Source: Atrina japonica (taxonomy: Eukaryota; Mollusca; Bivalvia; Pterioida; Pinnidae). From it: a DNA stretch of 64,000 bases. The translations under genes and the position numbers were made by a program. Position 1 is the stretch's first letter; the number at the start of each line of letters is the position of its first letter. Shown here piece after piece: positions 39,501-51,500 of the stretch. The notes beneath the pieces were generated by a model. The model made no database searches and had not been told where the DNA came from. It saw nothing but the letters and a program-made list of their open reading frames with translations. The DNA lies in the NCBI GenBank assembly GCA_030159075.1, contig BROG01000561.1:310001-374000 (forward strand), given 5' to 3'.

Positions 39501-42500
39501 GCATTGCTGTTTTATGTAGATACAACATTAATGTAGGTACAACATTGCTGTTTTATGTAAGATACAACATCAGTTTAGGTACAATATTGCTGTTTTATGT
39601 AAGATACAACATTAGTGTAGGTACAACATTGCTGTTTTATGTAAGATACAAAGTCAATGTAGGTACAACTTTGCTGTTTTATGTAAGATACAAAGTCAGT
39701 GTAGGTACAACATTGCTGCTTTACAGTTAGAGTGGGCTAAAACACCAATAAATAAGTGATGATTAAATTGTAGAACCCAGCAACATCTAGGACTAAGCAG
39801 CTGTTTCTTTTCAGGTTTGCAATAATGTGAAAACACATATCAGTCTGAATATTTCTGACGTGTATATACACTTCATTCTCAGGTGCTGGTAAGACATACA
39901 CCATGTTGGGATCAGATGACGACCCAGGAATAATGGCCAGGGCACTCAATGATTTGTTTTTGGAAATGGAAAAGACCAAAGAAAACATGGCATATAGAGT
40001 CTCCATGTCTTACTTAGAAGTAAGTTCTTTACTCTGTGTAGTCACATTGAAAAAAAACAAAAGCACTAAAAGAATCAATATATATGGCCGTCCTTGTCTC
40101 TAAGTCAAAGGGTGATACATGTTAAAGAAAAATGTCCTTGAAGAGAATTTTTTTGGTCTTCCACAACTTTAAAGACAAATGACTAAGAGCATTAATGGGG
40201 TCATTTTAACAGAAGCTTCATCTCAACCTATATATAGCCACAATTTTCTGTTTACAATAGGTATATTTAGTAGTGAATTGTTTACATATTATCAGAAGAT
40301 TCAGAAAACGGCATGTGCCATATCATCGACAATCTTGGTCAATAACATGAAAGTTGGCCAGTATTGATAAAAGTCAGCCTTTTACTGTAAAATATTGGTC
40401 GTGTTGACCAATACGAGAATACATGCATAAATGGAACACGACTGGATTTTATAGATCATACCTGATAGTAACTTTATTAAGGAAATAGCCTATACAAATG
40501 ATACATATACACAAAGATAGAACAAACAAAGCAGATATCAGACATAGCAATTCTGATTTGCACCTGAATTACTGGTAGATGTCAAACAAAGCAGATATCG
40601 GACATGGCAACTCTGATTTGCACCTGAATTACTGGTAGATGTCAAACAAAGCAGATATCAGACATGGCAACTCTGATTTGCACCTGAATTACTGGTAGAT
40701 GTCAAACAAAGCAGATATCGGACATGGCAACTCTGATTTGCACCTGAATTACTGGTAGATGTCAAACAAAGCAGATATCAGACATAGCAACTCTGATTTG
40801 CACCTGAATTACTGGTAGATGTCAAACAAAGCAGATATCAGACATGGCAACTCTGATTTGCACCTGAATTACTGGTAGATGTCAAACAAAGCAGATATCA
40901 GACATGGCAACTCTGATTTGCACCTGAATTACTGGTAGATGTCAAACAAAGCAGATATCAGACAATGCAACTCTGATTTGCACCTGAATTACTGGTAGAT
41001 GTCAAACAAAGCAGATATCAGACATAGCAATTCTGAGTTGCACCTGAATTACTGGTAGATGTCAAACAAAGCAGATATCAGACATAGCAACTCTGATTTG
41101 CACCTGAATTACTGGTAGATGTCAAACAAAGCAGATATCAGACATGGCAACTCTGATTTGCACCTGAATTACTGGTAGATGTCAAACAAAGCAGATATCA
41201 GACATTGCAACTCTGATTTGCACCTGAATTACTGGTAGTTGCCGTGGCAAAGAAAAACTGAATTTGGTGACTAAAACTTTAAGTCAGTTGGTGCCAGTTT
41301 TGCAACCAGAAATCTCTAATGACGAATTTGGCTTTAGCGATACAGAAATTGTCTTGGGATTGTAATGGTAAGCAAAGTCAGTCTCCATTAAATGCTTTGA
41401 ATAGTGTTAGCTTTTTTTACTACTTCAAACTCAAAAGTGATGCTGCATATCATACAACTGTAACTTCTGTGGGCGTCCAAAAGCAAATAAAATAGGTTAT
41501 ATTGACAATTTCTTTCAAAACAAACAATAACGATCTGATGTCAATGATGTTTAGAGTGTGGACAAGCTGTTGCAGATCTTATCAATAAGTCAGTACCTTA
41601 TAAATGTTGTACAAATTTGTAACCTTGACCCTCAACCTCATACTTGGGTCAATATGGAATTGATTTCAACCATATTTTATAGGGAGTACATCAGATATCC
41701 AAAAGACAGATTATTATTATTGTAAATGGCAAGGAGCAGCCGCCCCCTCCCCCTTTGTAGGAGTCCCCGAGGATTGTGTGCATCAGCAGATGATGACTAT
41801 ACTCCTTGAAACTCTTCGTAAGTTGAACTGAATAAAATTGCTTTCAGTTCAAATGAAATCTGGTCATATCTGAAAAAGTAGATTTAAATTGACATTTTAT
41901 GTATACCGGTACCTTTTTTTTTGCAGAATGTAAATGCATTTTCAGTAATATGAATACCCATTAACTATGTTATTTCTTAACTGAGAGAAAGTTAATTTAT
42001 ATCAGGAAATTGATGAGTTTGATGTGAATGGATGTGGCGTGAAATTACAGTGGTTAAATTGTTTATTAAATGTTCAGAAGTAAATGGCTTTCACCAAGGA
42101 AAACTGTTTCAATTCCATTTTGCTCATAACATATCTGTAAATGATATGGTTTTAATTTTAGTAAAAGAAAATTACTGATAATCTATAAATCAATGCCTAA
42201 ATATGATGATTTTCTGTTTCTGCTCTGTTCCACATCAGTACTTTTTATATTGTGTAATGTCAAAATACTGTATAAGTGGAATTATTGCTGAGATGCAAAT
42301 TTAGCATTTTGATCTTAAAAAACCAATATATAATATTAACGAGAAGAAATTTTGACAGATTTATGTTTCCAAACAAAAAATAAACAAGGAATGAATCAGT
42401 TTTAGCCATCTCAACACCCTCACTTACAATGCCAAAATTTAATCCTCCCTGAAAATTGTGCTTATACGGTATATTCCAATTGTAAGTAGTGGCTTTCGTT

Positions 42501-45500
42501 TGTACTCTGTTTCATTATCGCTAATATTGTGTAATGTCAAAATTATATATTCCAGTTTTAAAGCGATATAAGCTGTCACAATGATTATTTTTGTCCCCTG
42601 ACATATAGTTCAGAATATGATAAAATGTGTGTTCAAATACATTGTCAAAAGATATTCTTTTCAAAGTTAGTTGTTTAATTAGAATTTAAGTTTTCTTGTA
42701 TCTTAAAAAATTCAGCTGCATTTCTGTATACAATGACCTTTTAGATAAACTCTTTCGCCATATCAAATGTACTTCGTAATTTGGGTCAGGGTATCTCAGT
42801 TCTTTAAGCACTCGGACTATGTTAAAGTCGGCCAATTTTTCATCTCTCGTAGCTCATGAATATTATTTCTAAACATCAGCCAATCAGATGGAGGCTTTTA
42901 AACAACTTCTGCATTGTAATAGAACAGTAATGACGACCTCAATAGAACAATGTATCTGATTGTTGGACCAATGCGAGCACAATTTACTCATATGGCTGAT
43001 GCCATATGAATAATAGTCATGAGCTACGGGAGATTTCGGTCACATGGGACCACGGGTAGGAAAGAGCATAGTGATTCTGGATCGTGGTTTTACGACGATG
43101 CCGATTTTCATATGTTTTATATTTACTTTTAGAATACAGGATGTGATTTTTATTGGAAAGTGCATGTATTATGTAAAATATATGCTTTTCAACGTTATTT
43201 TAAAGAAAATTGGATGAATATATGAATAGATATATCAAGTTACCAAAAGAATTTTTTCCGATCTTTAATGTTACCCTGAATGCTGACATTGACAAAATCA
43301 AAACAGTATAACTGTAAAAATTATGCATCCATCATTTTTTACTATCGTGCCGCCATGTCCGTTGGAGTTGAGCAGTTCATAATCATATGTGTCAAGAATG
43401 ATAAAACCGAGAATGCAATAGGAGGAGTTAAAAATGGGTAGAGATCACCCGATATACCCAGAACGTGGACAATTTCAGAAACGAATGTTTTGAAATGATG
43501 AAAAAGACTTTGACTGATTTAGGTATGAAATGATGATGTACGAAAATAGAAAATAAACGCAAAGTGTAATAAGAATAGAATGTATACTAACTGCAAATAG
43601 CACATGTTTATTGGACACTCGGTAATTACCGAAAGTTAATTTGCAATGCTCAAAGTTATGGGGGACAAACAGTGACTGAAATTTTGGTTACGTTTGACAA
43701 GATTGTTGCAATTTTACACATGCATTTGTTATTTTCACCTACAGATGGTCTCTTTAGAATATATATGAGATAGAATATTACATTAAATGGGCACGTAAAA
43801 TTTTTCACCTACGACAGCTAATATCACTTTAAACAAATTTGTTGATGCAACAAAATCTAATTGAGTCAATCACGTTTTAGGGATTCATCAAATCCGTTTC
43901 ACTGATTACCAAACTTATCAAATTGGTTCTTGATTACTTAAATTAACAACATCAATATTTACAGTTGAATCAACACTTTAAAGTTTTGTAATTATGATTT
44001 TACAAACGGGCTCAGTACATGTGTACTGTAACGGCATACAGAAGGCGTATTATGTGTAAACAGTAGTTTTATGTATGATATTTGATCAGTAAACAGCAAA
44101 AGTAGTCGACAAGTTAATGCAATAAGTGGGTATTAAAAGCAGCTTCATATCTACGGTTAACTGTCGGTTCCACCCAGAATTAAAAGCATGTTGTCAGATT
44201 CTTGACTTAATCGCTACGTCATTGTTAATATGTTATTGGATTGTTCAAGCTAGAGGAATCGATACCTTTTAAGGTCATAGAATGAAGTAAAGGCGACATT
44301 TTAATTAGTATTTGTAGATAAATTATTCCAGTATTGGTCATTATTGATTTGTACTTTTGGTCATAATTCAACCTCCAAGAGTTTGTTAACCCACTGACTT
44401 CCAATTTTGCAACAAGTGTGTATTGTATTAGAGCAAAGTTTATAGTGAAGATATATGTACCTAGTACAAGGTAGACAGGAAAGAGACTCCAGGTTTGGCT
44501 AAAATTATGTTTGCTGGATTCTACAGCGCCATCTGGCAGTGTAGTCTATACATCAGTCCGTCACAATGTCTACATTTACATACTGTATACTTGGAAATTT
44601 TAGCCTGTGGCTATTTTTGTCCTTTTATGACAGAAAGCATATTCACCCTATCTTAAAGTTGCCCTATATCCCTATGGTGTCATGGATGACTTGTGTGTCT
44701 GTGTTTCAGTTACCTAACCTGGATATTTTGCCTGCATTTTAAATTCACTCTCTCATCTAGGGGCAAAAATGGCAGCAAAAATTAAACGGGAGTAAAAATT
44801 TCTAGGTAAACAATAAATAAATTTGTTAACTAGTCCCCTAACTGTGAAACTGTGGACTATAGGCTTGGTCTGCATCCATCAGTCTGTCGGGTTTTGTTTT
44901 TGGTTAAAGTTTTCAAATTTCTTACCAATCACTTAATAATGGTTTCAGAGGTAGGAGACATGTAATGATTCATCAGTACTCGCAGAATGTTTGTTGTTTA
45001 TCTGGTGTACATGACTAATGAGCCCCCATTGGATTCCTGGTGGGTCTATAAATTTGTATTGTGTCATCCATCCATCTTGTCTTCCATTTGGGACCACTAG
45101 CGGTGGTCTAGTGGTAGAGCTTTCAACTAACAAGCAGAAGGTACTGGGTTCAAGACCCGGTACCACATTATACCAAAGATTTTAAAAAGTGGTAGTGACT
45201 GTTCCTTTGCCAAACGCTTTGCATAGGACTTTGCCATGAAACTTAAAACTGAAGTCCCGTGTTACGGCAGGCATGTCATATAAAAGAAACCTCACTACAT
45301 TGGCATCAGTCCATAGCACAGATCAAAATTTGTGGCACTTCACCTAGAGATAATGACATCTCAATATAAGTGAAACATTCTTGACTGGATGTAAAACAAC
45401 AAAAAAACAAATCTGCCATTTGGTTTGTCCAGGCCATATCTCCATCATTATCTTACATCATAATTTGTATTTTTGGGGTATTTTATTACATATCTCCATC

Positions 45501-48500
45501 ATCATCTTACATTATAATTTGTACTTTTTTGTATTTTATTACATATCTCCATCATTATCTTACATTATAATTTGTATTTTTTTGTATTTTATTACATATC
45601 TCCATCATTATCTTACATTATAATTTGTACTTTTTTGTGTTTTATTACATATCTCCATCATTATCTTACATTATAATTTGTATTTTTTTGTATTTTATTA
45701 CATATCTCCATCGTTATCTTGCATTATATTTTGTACTTTTTTGTGTTTTATTACATATCTCCATCATTATCTTACATTATAATTTGTACTTTTTTGTGTT
45801 TTATTACATATCTCCATCATTATCTTACATTATAATTTGTATTTTTTTGTATTTTATTACATATCTCCATCGTTATCTTGCATTATATTTTGTACTATTT
45901 ATGATAATATGCATGATTGTAATGTAGAACCAATCTTGAGAGATCACTGTCATGAAAGACCACCTGTCTTTTGACACCAAATTTTGAAATCCCCTCAGAT
46001 TAATATCTCTGTACATGAAACCTCCTTTGAGAGACCACATTTTAGAGGCAAAAAGGATGGTCTCTCTAGGACAGGTTCCACGGTATAAAATATTCCAGTA
46101 TGGCTGTATTTGAACTTGATTAGCTTCCATTGTTTGTACTTGTAATAGACAAATATGACATTTCCACTGACATCAAGTTCCCGCAACTATACTATGTCAA
46201 TACTCTATCAGCGAATGTCCACACTTCATTTTAGGGACGTCACCTTTAGGTATTGACTATTGGGGTCATGTTTGATTGACCTGTGTCAACGAGGCTTAAC
46301 ATTGCAGATTACTCTTCTTAATTCTCAGTGAAATACAAAGTATAAACAAAAAATGCATACTTACGGTGATAAAATTACTGTTGTAAATTGCGATTAGGGG
46401 TATAGATGTCAGATTGAATATATACAACTTTTTCAAGAGATTTATTGATATTTGTAAAACATTTGTCCAGAAGGTCATGTGACCTAAGAGATCATGTGAG
46501 ATATTACTATCACTCGTCAGCTGTAATTTCACATCGTACATTTCACCTTTTTATCAGTTATTTGGACCAAGGCCAATGGGAACCAAAGTTGTTGTTTGAA
46601 ACATTCTTCAATAAATTCCTGTCTCTTAAACAAGACATGTCATTGATAGAAGTAAGAAAAGAAAAAAAGAAATAAACTTCAGAACTGTGTATCCATATTA
46701 ATCCATGTTATTTCAAATTTTGTCCTACTTTATGGAATGGTACCAAAACTTTCCTTTCACATGATTAAGGACCTCCGTGACCAAATGGTTAGGTCATCTC
46801 ACTTCAAATTATGAAGTCTCTCACTTCTGGTCAGCGCAGATTTAAGTCTCGCCTGAACCTAAACTGTTTTTTTGTGAGAAAGTTTGTCAGTTTACTTGTG
46901 GAAGGCCGGTGGTCTCTTTCTGGATACATTGTAACCAGGTTCTCTCCTCCACCATTAAAAACTGGCTGCTAACATATAACTGAAAAATTGTCGAGTGGGA
47001 CATAAAACAAAAGTTAAAATCTAATTGACATGGTGTCATGTTGAAAATAAAAATTTGAGTTAGCATTTCTGTATATATTGACATTTAGTTTCTGTCTTAT
47101 GGTCCTATCAGAACTTTAGTGGAATCAAGAAGAGTCATATGAAAGGTTTATACAGTGAAACCTGTCTTGAGAGCAAAGACATAGCACATGGGTGGTATCT
47201 CAAGACAGGTTTCACTGTGGTCTCTTGCAAGATGTCATAATGAAAGAATTGTTTAACCTACAAACGTAGTGATTTTTCTAAATGTGGTCTCTCAAGACAG
47301 ATGGTCTTTTATGACAGATGGTCTTTTATGACAGGTGGTCTTTCAAGACAGATGGTCTTTTATGACAGATGGTCTTTCAAGACAGATGGTCTTTTATGAC
47401 AGATGGTATTTTATGACAGATGGTCTTTTATGACAGATGGTCTTTCAAGACAGATGGTATTTTATGACAGATGGTCTTTTATGACAGATGGTCTTTCAAG
47501 ACAGATGGTCTTTTATGACAGATGGTCTTTTATGACAGATGGTCTTTTATGACAGGTGGTCTTTCAAGACAGATGGTCTTTTATGACAGATGGTCTTTTA
47601 TGACAGATGGTCTTTCATGACAGATGGTCTTTTATGACAGATGGTCTTTCAAGACAGATGGTCTTTTATGACAGGTGGTCTTTTATGACAGATGGTCTTT
47701 TATGACAGAGTCTTTATTACAGTAAAACCTGTTTTAGTGACCACCTGTGTATAAAAACCACCTGGTCACAAAGACCATTTTTGTTGTCCCTAATAGTACA
47801 ATTATACAAGTTTCACTGTATCAAAAATTGAACAATGTCTAAACCCTTTCAAAGCAGCATTTTTTTAATCAATGTGATCTTTCTGTTGGTCCTGTAAAAA
47901 TGAAATCTCAGGTGGGGGATATGTGAAAATGAAAGAAATCAATAAATAAAATGGTAATCCATATACCTGTAATACAAACACTCCAATCATTGTCTCATAA
48001 CAATATTAAATGCTGTCAAAATTTTACCATTTAAATCCAGAAAGACTTTGGGAGTCAATCATAGAAAACTTTAATCTTTGAGAAGATACAAGATCAACAT
48101 TTGTATTGATTTTTTCTGTAACAAGAATATGTATTTACTTAATGGTCATCTGTTACAATAGTACTTGTGATCTCATTGAAAATGTTATCTTTAATGCTTC
48201 AACATCAAACTATGACAAGTACATGACTTTTAGTCTATTTGTTTGTCCATTTTGACCATGGTCAAAACTTTTATGTCATGCAGGACAAAAACTTAGGCGT
48301 AACATGTTTGTTTCCCTAAACTCTATTAATGTACTTGACCCCAAAGTCGTAATTCTTTTGATTTGACCTTGACCCTCATACAATAATAATAATAATAATA
48401 AAAAACAACATACAAGTAATACAAAAGTATGTAGAATTACTTAACCTTGGTTTGACCTTCTAAATAGATTGAGATTATATTTACGTTTGTACTTTTGAAG

Positions 48501-51500
48501 TGGTTATGGTGTTTGTTCCAAAGATACCTGTATATCAGTGTCATTATATATTTATGATTTTTATGAATAAAGAGAAAAGTAGATGTACTCTTTATCGTAA
48601 AATATGTAATTGTTGTTGAACTACAGAAGAAATTTGCTACTGGATACTGATTTTGCACATGTCTCTTGTTTCTCTTAGTTACATGAACATTTTGTATAAA
48701 CATCAGAACCTGTCTTGAAAGACCATTCTCGTGAAAGACCACTTGTCTTTTGAGACCACATTCTGAAAATCATTTGGCTAAAAATTCCTTTAAATAAAAC
48801 CTTTTGAGAGACCACCTGTCTTGAGAGACCACATTTCAGTGGCAAATGGGATGGTCTCTCAAGACAGTGTCCACTGTATCCATGTTTAGCTATTGATTTT
48901 TTCTTTGGGGTGCCTCATATGATAATGTTTAGCAAGTGTATATCATTTTTTAATGAGATGGGGAAATATATTTGGTATATAGTCTGTACATATCTTAAGA
49001 TAGTGTATAATGTATAATTATGACCTCTGTATCATCTTGACCTTATCCTCAAGGACAAATTCCAGAATTGACTTGTTTTCTGTATTATTTTGTTTTCTTC
49101 CTGTTAATTGAAACAAGTCAAGATGATGTAAAGTATGTTTCTTTTTTTCAAACAGATTTATAATGAGGTGATCAGGGATTTACTTCATCCAAGTTCGGGC
49201 CTCTTAGATTTACGTGAAGATGCAAAAGGCGGGGTCCAGGTAGCGGGTCTCTCTGAGGTCACTGCTGGATCTACACATGAGGTATGAACAAATAGATAGA
49301 TGTGTTGATTTTCAAAACAAAAATGTTTTAGATGAATTTTCCCCAAAATTGAATAAGAACTGTACCATGCTGAAAATCCTAGTCTGCATTGCCAAACAAC
49401 CAGAGTAACTGTTACTGGCACAAAATAAAAGAGAGAATTTCACCTTGTAAGGAAAGACAACATTTTTTTTTTTTAAATTTCACTTGTTTGATCATGAATT
49501 GCTTAAGTCAATACATGGAAAACAGATGTTGACGATCCATCACCTAACAAAATAAAATTGACTTAAATTTTGTGTCAGAGTTCCTCTGGTTGTTTAAGCA
49601 TCTATAATACAAAGGTACCTCGCCTAAAGACTACCTCCCCTAGGACACCACCTGACATTTCAGACCACACATTTTCAGTCTCTTGATAAATGTAGTACTT
49701 AATGAGTACATACTCTAACCTAAGATACCACGCCACTAAGCACTTTGTGTCAGTCAGTTGACTGTCCTTTATTACGAGGTTCCCCTTTATATAATCAAGG
49801 ATTTATATTATGGACCATTCATAATGTTATACTCATGTCAAATTTTGGATGGAAATTTCAATTCTGTTTGTAAAATTATTTTGATTTTTTTCAAGGTGAT
49901 GACTATGTTGTTAATGGGTAACAAAGAAAGGACGCAGGAACCAACAGCAGCCAACAAAACATCTTCACGATCACATGCAGTGTTACAAGTCATAATTAAA
50001 CAACAGAACCGAATACGGAATACAATGCAAGAAGTCAGGACTGGAAAGTTATTCATGATTGACTTAGCTGGCTCTGAAAGGGCTGCTAACACACACAACA
50101 GAGGGAAACGAATGGTAGAGGGCGCTCACATCAACAGATCGTTACTAGCATTAGGCAATTGTATAAATGCTTTAAGTAAGTTGAGAAGTTTTCTTGTAAA
50201 GATATGTTTATGTCTAGAATGCAGGCTAAAAATTTCCACAAAAATGAACTATTTAGTTTTTTATGACAAATTTGACATCAGACATTAGTTTTGACTTTTG
50301 TGTTAGTTTCATAAACACGTAGACCTATGGGACAAAATAATTTCATGATTCATATATATGTAACAGCAATAATTTCTGTTTACATTATCCTTATCTCATC
50401 ATCCCCTGTGGTCACATATAGACTCACCCAAATCAATAGATAGTACGATCTACTGTCATAATTTAGGAGTGAACAAGTTAATATTGAATGTACAATTCTT
50501 GTAAAATTTAGATTCTAAATCATATGTTCCTGAATTTTACTAGACTTTACCATTCTTTGAAATGGATGAGTCCAAATGTGGCTACAGGTGATGTTGAGGT
50601 AAAAGACGGTCAAAATGTATTCACACTGATCAACAGTAGCAGTCATTTTGTTTTTCGTTTTTCAAACACAGCTGACCCAAAAGGATCAAAGTATGTGAAC
50701 TACCGAGATAGCAAATTGACGCGACTGTTGAAGGATGCTTTAGGTGGCAACTGTAAGACGGTAATGATCGCTCACATCAGTCCGGCGTCAATCCACTTTG
50801 AAGAGTCTAGAAATACTTTAGTCTACGCAGACAGGGCCAAACATATAAAGACCAAGGTAAGAATTCTAGTAGTTCAGGGCTAATTTCTTATATGTATTTA
50901 TGGCAGTTGTCACTGGTAGGATGTAAACAGAATAATCATGTTCTTTACATTTGAAAAAGTGTCACATTAATACATTTAACAATTGAACGCATATTAGAGT
51001 GTATTTATTGCCAGTAAGGATGCTGATTGGTGACAAATGAAGAAAATATTAATCGTTTTTATCTGGAAAAAGAAATTAATGAGAAATAAAAAAATCTGGC
51101 ATTAAATGGATCAGTCTCATTTTTTTGGAACAGTGAAGTTGAAGGTAGAGACAATTATGTTTTCCTCTAGTAGTCTAATGTCACAGTAGTTTCAGTATGA
51201 ACTCTCTCTGTATTGATAGAAGTCCAAATTACTAGTCAAAATTTGACACAGCTCTTTGGCATCTCTTTAAATGTCCAGAATTTACAGCAGAATGTTAACA
51301 AGATATTAAAATAAGCTTTGCCATGTGGGTAGATTTTTTTATATACAGTGGATTTTGTCTTGAGAGATCAATCTTTTAAAATACCACCTGTCTTGTGAAA
51401 CTGCATACTAAAACCCAATTGGTTGATTAATCTTTTAAATATACAGTATGCCGGTACCTGCAAATTTTGGCCCCTGATTATTTTTGCCCTTTTACAATGG

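Larger units (their letters stand above)
32612..39882 (+). other. Intron 3 (splits the P-loop)
   Basis: 7.3 kb, gtaaga to attctcag, phase 1. It contains a GACA-rich microsatellite, a 50-bp and a 42-bp satellite and a large mobile element. Stretches 32760-33390, 34740-35330, 36680-37225 and 37530-38020 show nothing recognisable apart from short TA-rich runs (34826-34858). Confidence 0.9.
40020..49155 (+). other. Intron 4
   Basis: 9.1 kb, gtaagt to aaacag. It holds the 60-, 53- and 17-bp arrays, three SINEs or MITE groups and one hairpin element. Stretches 41245-42840, 43035-44575, 46085-46765, 47822-48700 and 48880-49150 contain nothing recognisable, apart from an (ATA)n run at 48384-48402. 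Confidence 0.9.

Noticed and set aside
37959..39730. Long open frames on both strands encoding repeats such as [14 protein letters not shown] and [14 protein letters not shown]
   Set aside because: The 42-bp unit is a multiple of 3, so any frame without a stop in one unit stays open. Both strands are open, it lies in an intron, and there are no splice or coding signals.
45098..45172. Second candidate tRNA gene (strong T-arm-like stem)
   Set aside because: Followed by the SINE-B body seen elsewhere, and the acceptor stem does not close.
45381..45927. Hydrophobic repeat frames (Ile/Tyr/Leu/Phe-rich) resembling membrane segments
   Set aside because: They arise from the AT-rich 53-bp minisatellite, not from a membrane protein.
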